NCBI GenBank assembly: GCA_009602735.1
Contig: WELA01004349.1
Location: 407,318 to 431,350, forward strand
Source: Mesotaenium endlicherianum
Taxonomy: Eukaryota; Streptophyta; Zygnematophyceae; Zygnematales; Mesotaeniaceae
Reading direction: 5' to 3'
Length of the DNA: 24,033 nt
In this document: positions 9,131 through 18,217 of the stretch, in pieces
How positions within the stretch are numbered: the first letter of the stretch is position 1
How the letters are laid out: each line of letters starts with the position of its first letter
Notes under the pieces: generated by a model
Told to the model about the DNA's origin: nothing
Database searches by the model: none
What the model saw: only the letters and a program-made list of their open reading frames with translations
Translations under genes and position numbers: made by a program

Positions 9131-10957
9131 TCAGCAGCCGTTGCCACCTGGCACTGCCCACTGTACCCTTGCTCTCTTCATGGGAGAAGCATCCTCCCCT
9201 GCCGCCCGCTTCCGCGCCTTTGCCCCTGCCTTTGCCTTCCCAGCAACCGACATCGGGCTCTCAACGGGCACCTGGATCGCGCACTGAGGAGAGCAACCGT
9301 GTCGGCACGGGGGGTGGGGAGCTTGCGAGAGAGAGAGTGCCGGGAGGTGGGTAGGGGGGCCGGAGGGAGCGACGGCTTCCCCGGCTGGGCTCACACTTGG
9401 GTTGCGTGCGCTCTTGCGATGAGGGCTGCAGGAGAATTTTCTCACAACAGAAGCAGGGGAGGCAGCACCGGGGGGAGCTGCCTGGTGGGCGCCAGCGGCA
9501 GAGGCGGCGGCGCTGCTGACGGGGACGGTCTGGGGGGCAGCCACCTGCGCCCGCTGGCGGGCAGCCATCTGCGCCCGCTGGCGGGCAGCCACGAACAGAG
9601 ACCGCGCCACGCGGCCTTCTGGCGCTGGCTGCGGCGGCGCCTGCGGCTGCAAGGCGACAGCGAGGGGAACGCTGCGGTGCACCGGGTCTGCATCCTGCTC
9701 CGGCTCCTGCCTCTGCTGCTGGGGAGGGGCCGGGGCAGCCCCACCCGAGCCCCCCGCACCTGCCAGCTGGCAGCCTCCCATCGGCATGGACTGCGACACT
9801 GCTTGCGGCTGCAGCTGGGACGGCTGCAGCTGCGACTGCTGGGGCGGCTGCTGTGGCTCTGACTGCTGGGGCTGCTGCTGCTCCAGCTGCTGGGGCTGCG
9901 GCTGCCATTCCTGCGGCTGCTCTGGCTGTTGCAGCTGCTCCCGCTGCTGGACCTGCTGCAGCCGCTGCGGCTGCTGGGGCTGAAGCTGCGCCTGCGCCTG
10001 CGATTGCGCCTGCGCGTGCGACATTCGCCTGCGTAACGCAATCTGCAGCTCGACCTGCATTCGCAGCACCTGCTGCATTGCCATCTGCCTCCCCAGCATC
10101 TGCGCTCGCCTGGCGCCCGATGGTGGCGGCACCACGCCGTGCCCCAGCTGCTCTGTCAGCCACGGATCGCATGCGGCCTGCTCGGCCGTGGGCCTGGCAA
10201 AGCGGTCGACCGACAGCATCTGCCGGATGAGCGTTTGGGCCGCAGCCGAGATTGCTTCCCCGTAGTCGTCCGGAAACACGAGCCGCAGCTCGCCTCCCTC
10301 TAGGGACCAGCCGGGCAGCGTGCCCGTGAGCATTGTGTGCAGCACCGCGCCCAGGCTCCAGATGTCGCAATCTGGGCCGTGCACGTCACCCCAGCGCACC
10401 TCTGGCGCCATGTAAGAGTCGCTGCCTGTCGCGCCAGCTGCCCCGTTGTTCATGCGGGCGGCCAGCCCAAAGTCGCCCAGCTTTGCCGTCAGCTCCCCTC
10501 CATTCCGAGCAGCACCAGCTGGCCTCCAGGTCAGCATGATGTTCTCGGGCTTCAGGTCCCGGTGCATTATACCCTCGGAGTGGCAGTAGGCCACCGCGAG
10601 CGCCACCTGGCGGAACAGCGCCGCAGCCTCCCTCTCCTGGAGCCGGACATTGTCTCTGATATGCTGGCAGAGGTCACCTTCCTCGCATAGCTCCATGATC
10701 AGGTGGTAAGACTCATCGCTCTCGACAACCTCCGCCAGCTGGACGACGTTCGGGTGCTTGCCTAGTCCCTTCTGAAACTCGACCTCGTTCTTGAGGTCCT
10801 CCGCATCGTCTTTTCTTGTGATGCTTTCCTTTGCCATCCTCGCAAAGCTGTGCCTTGGCCTCCTCCTGTCTCTCACTTCGTACACCATGCCATTGAGGCC
10901 GTCTCCTAGTGCCCTCACGCGGACATATCGTCTGCCTATATCATCGACTCTTTCCAT
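9131..10957 (-). CDS. Ser/Thr protein kinase, CAMK/CDPK-like, with Gln-rich tail
   Basis: Transfers phosphate from ATP to Ser/Thr of unknown protein targets. From the ATG at 10957 it has 608 codons. Kinase domain ~11-268: Gly loop GDGLNGMV (18-25), Lys43, helix-C Glu58 (NEVEFQKGLGKHPNVV), HRDLKPEN (132-139), DFG (162-164), APE (184-186), DIWSLG (from 198), Arg255. All catalytic residues are present, so activity is expected. The helix-C and activation-segment style resembles plant CDPK/PPCK kinases, but no EF hands follow. The tail is disordered-looking: Gln-rich (~315-388), a tandem RQRAQMAA/RQRAQVAA (459-474), Ser-Pro sites, then KAKAGAKARKR..KRAR (574-597), a bipartite NLS-like end suggesting a nuclear role (inferred). 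The ORF is uninterrupted. The frame is open upstream to TTG at 11083; ATG 10984 is another possible start, but 10957 lies 40 nt after a TATATA box. The physiological role is not known. Confidence 0.9.
   Translation of the reverse strand: MERVDDIGRRYVRVRALGDGLNGMVYEVRDRRRPRHSFARMAKESITRKDDAEDLKNEVEFQKGLGKHPNVVQLAEVVESDESYHLIMELCEEGDLCQHIRDNVRLQEREAAALFRQVALAVAYCHSEGIMHRDLKPENIMLTWRPAGAARNGGELTAKLGDFGLAARMNNGAAGATGSDSYMAPEVRWGDVHGPDCDIWSLGAVLHTMLTGTLPGWSLEGGELRLVFPDDYGEAISAAAQTLIRQMLSVDRFARPTAEQAACDPWLTEQLGHGVVPPPSGARRAQMLGRQMAMQQVLRMQVELQIALRRRMSHAQAQSQAQAQLQPQQPQRLQQVQQREQLQQPEQPQEWQPQPQQLEQQQPQQSEPQQPPQQSQLQPSQLQPQAVSQSMPMGGCQLAGAGGSGGAAPAPPQQQRQEPEQDADPVHRSVPLAVALQPQAPPQPAPEGRVARSLFVAARQRAQMAARQRAQVAAPQTVPVSSAAASAAGAHQAAPPGAASPASVVRKFSCSPHRKSARNPSVSPAGEAVAPSGPPTHLPALSLSQAPHPPCRHGCSPQCAIQVPVESPMSVAGKAKAGAKARKRAAGEDASPMKRARVQWAVPGGNGC
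9534..9590 (-). repeat. 24-bp tandem duplication inside the kinase tail
   Basis: CTGCGCCCGCTGGCGGGCAGCCA-type unit in two copies, giving the peptide repeat RQRAQMAA / RQRAQVAA. It is in frame, so it lengthens the tail without breaking it. Confidence 0.8.
9794..10015 (-). repeat. CAG/CTG-rich low-complexity stretch coding poly-Gln-like tail
   Basis: Dense CAG/CAA codons interspersed with Pro, Leu and Glu. On the other strands and frames it produces spurious open frames rich in Ala, Ser or Cys, which are shadows of the kinase. Confidence 0.85.
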
Positions 10958-10995
10958 GTCAGCAATCTGAACCGGGGACACCATTCTGCTCGTGC

Positions 10996-11003
10996 CTATA
11001 TAT
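10996..11003 (-). promoter_or_regulatory. TATA-box-like element of the kinase gene
   Basis: Minus-strand ATATATAG, 40 nt upstream of the ATG at 10957 and only 12 nt upstream of the ATG at 10984. If used as a TATA box, transcription would begin about 25-35 nt downstream, beyond the 10984 ATG, which favours 10957 as the start. Inference from spacing only. Confidence 0.35.
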
Positions 11004-11034
11004 TGCAAACCAAAGGCCGGAGCCCCCTTACCTG

Positions 11035-13125
11035 TCACTCTCCTATTCAAGGACCGAAAGGTCACGCTAATCCAGAGCTGCAAGAGTTGCCTTGAGCTGC
11101 TTCTGATAGCTTCTGCTTTTCGTGTGAGATAAGTTACGTGTAAGATATGTCTCAGCTATAGGGCATGCAGCTAGAGCAATGAGAGTGAGAAAGAGGCAAC
11201 TGGCGCCGTCTTCCTGTTGGAGGCTGCTTGGTGGAGGCTCTGCGTCAGCTGCACTGTGGTCGTTAGGCAAAGTTCTGGTCTCATGCGTACTGAGTACTTC
11301 ATGGTCATTGGGCGCCAGTTTCATGTGGTCCCTTGTTCAAAAGCTAGACTCTCCAAAGCACTCCGGAGCAGTTCAGAGCGTGCGCTCCAGAGCAGTTCAG
11401 GCCTAAGGGAGGATGACTTGTGAACGAAGATAATGTGACCACGGTTTTTGAGATGATGTCGTGTCTGTTCTCTTCTGAAGATGCCATGTGATGCCATTCC
11501 ATAAGTAGCGCATGTGCCTCGTCAAATTCTGACGTCAAACCACATGTAGCTGGAGGCTGTAAGCCACTGTGAGCTGCTGGGAGTGGCTGCGATCAAGTTT
11601 ATCATCCCATTGAAGATGAGCCTCGTGGGGGACCACCTGGCCTGGTGAACTAAAGCACCATATCTCAACGTCCTGACGCGGTCGCTTCAGTGTCGAGACT
11701 TTTGACCAGCTATTGACTGCTGTTTTTCGGCCCTTGACCGTACTGCTGAGCGTGAAAGACGAGCATGGTCAAAACGGGTCGATCTCACATGTACCGTTCT
11801 CGAGAAATTGAACAAGTATATTGTACTCAATCGTACAGACTCCTCTTCAACCTGTTCTTATTCCACCACTTCCTTACACGAGGTAGGCCAAGCACGCAAA
11901 GGTGCAAGTCTATGCACATTCCACGTTCCCAGCCATCTTAAAACTGCCGGAGGGCTGGGTTGTTTGCAGATATTGTACTCTAAAATGACGATTTCCTCCA
12001 GCTTTCCTTCTGACATCCTAGAAGGGGGGGCGATTGCGGGCGATGTTGGAGGCAAAGGCAGGCGAGGGAGAAGGCAAGCCGTGAAGTAGAAGGGAGTAGG
12101 GGTGCTTATTCGTCTTAAACATACACCTTAGAAAAGTACATTACTTACAAGAAGCGCTTATGCTTATTCGAGCATGAAGTACCCCTGAAGAAGTCTCTTG
12201 AGGACAGGAGATTATACGAGTGGCTAGGAGGGCAGGGAGCGAGGATGGGAGAAACAAAGGGTAGGGGCAGTCTGCGAGAAGTTAGAGAAGAAGGAAGCGG
12301 GCCCGAACGCTGCAGGAGTTTGGAGACAGAAGAGCGGGGTTCTGGGTGCGGGGTCTAAGATTCTGGCATTGAAGAGCTTTTCAGGGAATGGCTCTGTCGG
12401 GGATGCCGCCCGCCAAGGCTCCGCTTGTCAGCCTGCATGCAAAAATGCCAAGCGCTGCTGCTCCCTTTGCCGGCAGCACACGGGGGGGGAAGGGGAACCT
12501 TGAAGCTCTCGAACCCTAACCTTGCCCCACCCCAGTGACCAGCACCCCAGCTACCCCTCAACATTGCGCTTCTCCCCGGCCAGAGCCTGTTACTCTAACC
12601 CCCACCCCTGCCCCAGGAGGCCTGCCATATGATGTCGGCTACATCTTCCAAACCCTAAACTTTAATGCTGAACTGTAGATGTTTTCCTGAGGAGCCTGCT
12701 GTTGGTCTCCGGGTTCTGTTCATATCCTCAGACCGGATGCTGGAGTACACATCACACATGCACCTGCTTGTAGACACACGTGCGCCTTCCTTTCAGAACC
12801 CGGCGAATAGGAGACAGGTATGAGCGATGTAGACCCCGCCTTCCTATGCGGCCCTTCTCCTCACACAGTTCAAAATTGTACAAGAAGGCCCGCTAATACG
12901 TCTGGTTACATGTGCGGAAAACTGCCGAGAAGAACAATGGCACCAGAGCCCACCACTCTCGGAAGCACATGTTATTCACACGCCGCGCACCGCCCGCCTC
13001 CGCTCACACACACGCCATGTCGCAGTCCCCACTTTCAGGAACATCACAGCGCACACCGCCCGCATACTCTCCTGCTGCCGCTGCTACTGCTGCACTTAAG
13101 ACGTTTTAGGGAACCCCCTCCCCCC
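11035..13125. other. No supported gene; scattered telomere-like CCCTAA motifs
   Basis: The left part is upstream of the kinase. A minus-strand piece, 11078-11034, is flanked by TCTTGCAG and GTAAGG and could be an untranslated or coding leader exon of the kinase. A duplicated CAGAGCAGTTCAG-like motif sits at 11360-11400. A minus-strand ATG near 12020 opens MSEGKLEEIVILEYNICKQ, which looks protein-like but has no supporting splice sites. AACCCTAACC and AAACCCTAAACT occur near 12512 and 12650. The C/T-rich right part leads into the gap. Confidence 0.4.
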
Positions 13126-13876
13126 NNNNNNNNNNNNNNNNNNNNNNNNNNNNNNNNNNNNNNNNNNNNNNNNNNNNNNNNNNNNNNNNNNNNNNNNNNN
13201 NNNNNNNNNNNNNNNNNNNNNNNNNNNNNNNNNNNNNNNNNNNNNNNNNNNNNNNNNNNNNNNNNNNNNNNNNNNNNNNNNNNNNNNNNNNNNNNNNNNN
13301 NNNNNNNNNNNNNNNNNNNNNNNNNNNNNNNNNNNNNNNNNNNNNNNNNNNNNNNNNNNNNNNNNNNNNNNNNNNNNNNNNNNNNNNNNNNNNNNNNNNN
13401 NNNNNNNNNNNNNNNNNNNNNNNNNNNNNNNNNNNNNNNNNNNNNNNNNNNNNNNNNNNNNNNNNNNNNNNNNNNNNNNNNNNNNNNNNNNNNNNNNNNN
13501 NNNNNNNNNNNNNNNNNNNNNNNNNNNNNNNNNNNNNNNNNNNNNNNNNNNNNNNNNNNNNNNNNNNNNNNNNNNNNNNNNNNNNNNNNNNNNNNNNNNN
13601 NNNNNNNNNNNNNNNNNNNNNNNNNNNNNNNNNNNNNNNNNNNNNNNNNNNNNNNNNNNNNNNNNNNNNNNNNNNNNNNNNNNNNNNNNNNNNNNNNNNN
13701 NNNNNNNNNNNNNNNNNNNNNNNNNNNNNNNNNNNNNNNNNNNNNNNNNNNNNNNNNNNNNNNNNNNNNNNNNNNNNNNNNNNNNNNNNNNNNNNNNNNN
13801 NNNNNNNNNNNNNNNNNNNNNNNNNNNNNNNNNNNNNNNNNNNNNNNNNNNNNNNNNNNNNNNNNNNNNNNNNNNN
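13126..13876. other. Assembly gap (Ns)
   Basis: 751 Ns, bounded by CCCCCTCCCCCC on the left and GGGGGGGGGGAGG on the right. Open frames drawn across it are meaningless. The true size and content are unknown. Confidence 0.99.
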
Positions 13877-13890
13877 GGGGGGGGGGAGGA

Positions 13891-13990
13891 GTAAGTGTGC
13901 GTGTGCGCGCGCGCATGTGCGTGTGATTGCGTGCGTGCATGCGGGTGCGAGTAAGCATGTGTGTGTACACTGGCCCGTGCGTGCAAGCTC
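13891..13990 (+). repeat. GT/GCGT simple repeat right of the gap
   Basis: GTGTGCGTGTGCGCGCGCGCATGTGCG-type tract. About 25 nt further on is a possible acceptor (GATTCTCAACAG, 14013) and a basic, Cys-containing open frame (SDKVKRVSCARQLFCARCAP..) to a stop near 14148. This could be an exon but has little support. Confidence 0.6.
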
Positions 13991-14148
13991 ATGCGCGAGA
14001 CGGATTCTCAACAGGAAGTGACAAAGTGAAGAGGGTATCGTGTGCTCGACAGCTGTTTTGTGCTCGCTGTGCTCCTTCTTGTGTACCCAGTACTCATGCG
14101 CGTCATTGGAGGGTGCGCATCCCACCTGCCAGGCGGCCTCGCCTCTGA

Positions 14149-15155
14149 ATTCCCATCCCCTCTATTCTTATCTGGTAAAATTCAGACTCTCTCCAGAGTT
14201 CGTGGAGCACCTTGCTTGTACACGCCACTTTGATTTTAGTGCCGCCCTGATGCTTGTAAGGTCAACACATAGGGGCTTTAATTTCTTGTTATGCTCAACA
14301 CTTTGGGCTTTGAGATGTTGCTGCATGCTCAAAAGCAGCACTTACTGTTATCAAAACAACCGGAAGTGATGAAGTGCATTGTCTGGAACAGCTGCACTTG
14401 GTAACATGATTGCCAGAACTCTAGTGTCTGGATGCCAAGTGGCAGGTGCATGGACAGTGGAGGCATTTGACCCTGGAGCATGTCTGTGATTTAAACACAT
14501 TTGGCTTAATCACACTGATGTTGATTACAGTAGGCTTAGACGTATTGATAATCTTAACATCAGGCTTCTGAAACTTGCCATTTGGTGTGAGGGACTATAT
14601 CAATAGTCAATTAGAAGAGCTTGAACTAAAAGTGATGAAAGCGCCCCATATCTGAGCACATGACATTAAGAAAGGCACCAAGCAGCCACACTTATGCATA
14701 TGCCGGTTTGCTATCATTGAGATATCTTTGTATCAGCATCAGCGGCCAGACACCTGTATGGCTTTTGCACTTACCAGTAATTTAACGCTACACCGTATTC
14801 GAATATTTGTGGCAGACTCGAACACACACCTTGAAACGAATGAAGTCTGGAATAGCGACCTTCTTCTTCTTATAGAGTCTCAACTACTGGCTCCAACTCT
14901 TAGATATCCCACACTTGAAACTCACAGGCAAATGTTTCAGAGCCGGAGCTTCTCTGCGATGACGCATTTCACGGGGCAGAATGATGTGCATTACATTTGA
15001 CCTCTAAAACTGTCCTGGCAGTGGGAGTTGGAGACATGTGTGGTGAAGAAGTAGAATATGTTATAAAGTACACAAAGGTGTGAAGCCCTAGGAGCCCGCC
15101 TCGCTTGCATATCGATCACTAATGTCGACTTAAAAAATTGTGTCATTACCTCTTA
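14149..15155. other. No supported gene
   Basis: Lower-GC DNA with short frames. The plus frame 14728-15000 (90 codons) matches nothing I know. On the minus strand, an ATG at 14991 opens 22 codons that end exactly at a GTGAGT donor (14925), a possible tiny first exon, but its ATG context is poor. Confidence 0.4.
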
Positions 15156-15341
15156 TTAGTTCATTTCTGAAATCTTCTTGATGCATGGCTGAACCGTAGG
15201 TCTGTTGTACAGAGACCGGGGGACTTCAGCATCAAATTGTGCCCAGTCAGTCGTGCGGGCAAATGCGCATGTGCCAGCGGGCATCCTCTCCCAACCCCGA
15301 CTCTCACTTGGCATCATGCGTGCTTTTCCTCTTTTCTTCAT
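15156..15341 (-). CDS. Possible short coding segment, unknown product
   Basis: An ATG opens 61 codons, ending in a protein-like stretch with balanced composition (CAFARTTDWAQFDAEVPRSL, then YNRPTVQPCIKKISEMN and stop). There is no low complexity and codon use is mixed. It may be a terminal exon whose true start is an upstream splice junction, because the first ~15 residues are Lys/Arg-rich and look less coding. No domain recognised; it may be chance. Confidence 0.2.
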   Translation of the reverse strand: MKKRGKARMMPSESRGWERMPAGTCAFARTTDWAQFDAEVPRSLYNRPTVQPCIKKISEMN

Positions 15342-16599
15342 CTAAAATTACCCAAAAGTATGTATTTCAGAGTCGTTAGATGTACCAATAAGTGCATTAC
15401 ACTATTCATGCCTATAAGCTTGCCCGCAACCGCCGTGAGTTTCAATCAAGCCCCTACACATGTGCCTCTTGAAACTGCTTGCGCCACCTGCCCTCTGCCC
15501 TCTGGCAATTGACTCCCCAGTTTGTGCAGATTTTAAGCATGCACAGGAAAAAACTTCATTGTGTATGAATGTGCACTGGCAACTTCCTGACAAATCCGCT
15601 CACTTGATCCAACATCCAACATGAATGGGAACCTGTCTTTCTCATCTACTACATCCATAATAGCCTACCACGTACGGATTCAACTGCAACATCTGCTGTG
15701 CATTCTTTGTACTGTAATGTCATATGTTGCACATACATACTTGCTTCATGAGCTATGAAAAAAAAAACACCAACGAAACAGAGACCTGTAACCTGAGCTC
15801 TACACCCTAACCAGAAAAAATACAGATTGAATGCCAAGGGACCTAACTCTACGTGAACCTACGCTGACTAGTTGCGAGCTCCTGGCAGCGTCAGACTGAG
15901 TCCTAACTGCTTGGGACCGCCTAGCTCGAACTTAGCTGAAAACCTAAGCGAATATAATACGGCCCTGCCCTCCTTAAAGCTCAGGGTGCCTGGCTCAGAT
16001 CTGGCAGAAGGGGGGACTAGTCAGTCCTCGGGGAGAGCCCGGCCTCCAGACCAGACAGGCAGGCACTGAGAGAACACCTAGCTTTGGAAGAAACTACAGC
16101 AAGTGCGCTGTAAGAACCTAGAAGCTGCACGCTGTGCGACATTGCTGTGCGCGATTGCGACAAAAGTCGTACATGACGCCGTCACTCGTATGTTAAGTCT
16201 GGTGGCTACTCAGTCTGCGTAGAGGTAGGCAGGACCAGAGCCTCACAGTCGGGCTAAACACATATGGATAATATATTAGAATATGATATAATGGTATACT
16301 ATAACATAATATATGGTTGTATGCTGACCAGAGCGGTCACACCTAGCCGTCCGCTGCACTACCACCGTTGTAAAATGATTCATATATACAAAGCTATCGG
16401 GGGACGTCCGCACCGTGTGACCTGTGTGAGCGCAACTCTGAAACAGAAGTACCTTACATCTTACTGACCTATCCCAAGGGGACCCCAATGAGTAATTCAA
16501 AAAGCAAGACTCTGTTGCTCCCTTCTTTGGAGAATCGAGAGTGCCCTAAACCCCTGGCTGGAAAAACAAAGAACAGCGCACTCAAGACCCCAGTCGCAG
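15342..16599. other. No supported gene
   Basis: Mixed sequence with an A10 run near 15758 and a very AT-rich stretch at 16262-16322 (ATAATATATTAGAATATGATATAATGG..). Nothing coding is convincing. The part from about 16500 lies downstream of the Cys-tail gene on the minus strand and could be its 3' UTR. Confidence 0.45.
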
Positions 16600-16902
16600 G
16601 CCATCCAAGAAGACAGCAGCAACAGCAGGCTCTTGGGGAGAGGCAGGACGAGCAGGCGTAGCAGCCCCTCCCCACCTCAAACCCTAACCCTACTCCTAAC
16701 CCTAGAGCAGCACCTTGGGAAACCGGGAGCCCTAGAAGGGCCTGGGCTGCAGGCAGGGGAAGCAGCAGCAGGCGCGACGGAGGCAGCAGGAGAGCAGGCG
16801 CAGCACCCCCCCCACTTAAACCCTACACCCGCAGCCCTAACAGGGCTTGGGCTGCAGGCAGGGGAGGCAGCAGGCGCGGAAGAGGCAGTAGCAGCAGGCA
16901 TA
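16600..16902 (-). repeat. Three tandem copies of the Cys-tail coding segment
   Basis: Copy 1 (16837-16902) is the coding tail YACCYCLFRACCLPCLQPKP C-stop. Copy 2 (16732-16802) reads SCCLRRACCCFPCLQPRPF-stop over most of its length, in a shifted frame with a 1-2 nt indel near its start. Copy 3 (from 16660 leftward) reads YACSSCLSPRACCCCCLLGW. A shared motif, AGGGTTT-AG-TGGGG-GGGG-CTGC, precedes copies 2 and 3. Units are offset by 100 and 142 nt. This is a local tandem duplication of the gene's 3' end with later divergence. Confidence 0.8.
16679..16705. repeat. Interstitial telomere-like run
   Basis: AAACCCTAACCCTACTCCTAACCCTAG: four imperfect CCCTAA-like units within the duplicated segment; related CCCTAAAC and AAACCCTAC occur at 16545 and 16817. 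Green algae and plants often have TTTAGGG telomeres, but this run is too short to be a telomere. Confidence 0.6.
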
Positions 16903-17322
16903 GAAGCAATTAAGCACCGCAAACGCGGCGCCAATGGCCATGAACACCCACACGGGCGTGCGGATTCTCTTATGCACCAGCTTGTCGGCCTTCTTGGTGA
17001 TGTCGAACGTCGCGAGCGCGCGCGCCACCCCCCCCTCTGGGTGGTCGACGCCGTTGCCGCCGCCGCCGCCGCCGACGCCGCTGCCAGCGATGCTGCCGCT
17101 GCTGCTGCTGCCAGTGCTGCTGTTAGCGCTGCTGCTATTGCTGCCGCTGCTGCTATTGCTGCCGCTGCTGCTGCCGCTGCTGCTGCCGCTGCTGCTGCTG
17201 CTGCCGTTGGTGGTGGTGGTGACTGTGGTCGTGTTGCCGCTGCTGGTGGCGTTGCCACTGGCGCCGCTGCCAGGTGGCGACGGCAGGGCAGAGCGCTGCG
17301 CCGCTTTTGGAGGGGGAGGCGC
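16837..17322 (-). CDS. Terminal exon: Ser-rich protein with membrane segment and Cys-rich tail
   Basis: Seen: an acceptor (GTGTGTGCCTGCAG) at 17323, then 161 codons to TAG. Order: a short Pro-rich start; a Ser/Gly/Asn-rich low-complexity stretch made of GCT/GCC-type triplet repeats with several N-x-S/T sequons (NAT, NTT, NGS, NSS); a Gly run; a conserved-looking stretch ATFDITKKADKLVHKRIRTP; one hydrophobic segment (VWVFMAIGAAFAVLNCF); and a tail with eight Cys in 23 residues. Inferred: a membrane-bound protein, possibly palmitoylated on the tail. The basic cluster before the helix suggests that its N-terminal side is cytosolic, which conflicts with glycosylation of the Ser-rich part. The upstream exon(s), with the start codon, were not identified. 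The frame also continues openly through the GT repeat to an ATG at 17400, which I consider less likely. Family not recognised. Confidence 0.6.
   Translation of the reverse strand, partial: APPPPKAAQRSALPSPPGSGASGNATSSGNTTTVTTTTNGSSSSSGSSSGSSSGSNSSSGSNSSSANSSTGSSSSGSIAGSGVGGGGGGNGVDHPEGGVARALATFDITKKADKLVHKRIRTPVWVFMAIGAAFAVLNCFYACCYCLFRACCLPCLQPKPC
17050..17215 (-). repeat. Triplet (GCT/GCC) repeat coding Ser/Gly/Asn
   Basis: GCTGCTGCTGCCGCTGCT-type units that read AGC/GGC/AAC on the coding strand. They generate several spurious Ala- or Leu-rich frames on both strands. Confidence 0.85.
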
Positions 17323-17328
17323 CTGCAG

Positions 17329-17402
17329 GCACACACACATACAAAAGCGCGCGCACACACGCACACGCACAAGCACACGCACACATACACATACATGCAC
17401 AC
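17329..17402 (-). repeat. GT repeat upstream of the Cys-tail exon
   Basis: CA-rich on the plus strand, GU-rich in the sense of the minus-strand gene. It ends directly at the candidate acceptor (17323) and is therefore probably intronic. Confidence 0.85.
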
Positions 17403-17468
17403 AACGTCATAGTATCAGTTGCAGAGGGCTATTGCTGGGACAAGCCCACACCGTCCGAGCCTAGTATT

Positions 17469-17489
17469 GAGAGAGAGAGAGAGAGAGAG
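17469..17489. repeat. (GA)10 microsatellite
   Basis: Uninterrupted GA dinucleotides. Confidence 0.95.
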
Positions 17490-18217
17490 TGGAGGCAGGG
17501 CGGGGTCACAGCAGCGAGGGGCATTACAAGTGTCCCGAGGGCAGAAGACTGAGCAAGGCGTGCCTGAGCAGGGCCCGCGGCTAAGGAGTGATAGAGCGAG
17601 TGGTCCCCACGTGATCTCCTCCTGAGAGCACCTCTGGCGACGTGGCACTTTCTCTCGGAGGACGAGGAGGAGGAGGAGCGCGCGCAGACACAGCTGGCAG
17701 CAGGCGGGCGGGCGGGCGGGCGCTGGCTGGCGGCAGGCCGCGAGCCTGCGAGGGACACACTGCGAGCTGGCTGATGGCGTGCCTGGCCGCGCGTACAGCT
17801 GGCGACGGGCGACTGAGCTGCTGGATGCTGGGGCATGCTGCAGCCTGCGACGACATCACAACGGGGAGGGAGGTGCTCTCTGCCTCCTCCCAGGCCGAGG
17901 TACTGCACCTGCATCCCATTGCTCTTCTCCACTCTCTTCTCGTCCGCTCTGCTCTCTCTGCTGGTCTCAGAACATCATTCCGTCGCATTCGTACGATCGA
18001 AATCTGACGGACACACAAAAGGGCGGCAGCACCCTTTTTCCCTTTATCCTATTCCGCTGACAGCCCCACGTGTGAGGGGCTCAACGCTCAGCAGTCGAAA
18101 GGGAGAGTCAACGCATGGTCAACTACGAGTCGGCAGTGAGCGCCGAGCCAGCATGCACGGGGCCACCTGTCACCAGCACACATAGACTCCCAGCGCAAGC
18201 CCACAGTCCTCCAACTA

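Noticed and set aside
9261..10370. Long Ala/Gly-rich minus-strand frame (369 codons) and Ser- or Cys-rich frames over the same DNA
   Set aside because: They overlap the kinase in other frames and owe their length to GC-rich CAG repeats; the kinase motifs settle the true frame.
12820..14125. Open frames of about 300-370 codons across the gap
   Set aside because: Most of their length is N; the flanking residues are His/Thr-rich translation of simple repeats.
14921..14991. Minus-strand mini-exon MHIILPREMRHRREAPALKH.. ending at GTGAGT
   Set aside because: Only 22 codons, poor ATG context and no partner exon found; left as a remark.
16633..17412. 259-codon plus-strand and 241-codon minus-strand Ala/Leu-rich frames
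   Set aside because: Shadows of the GCT/GCC repeat that codes the Ser-rich stretch of the minus-strand terminal exon.
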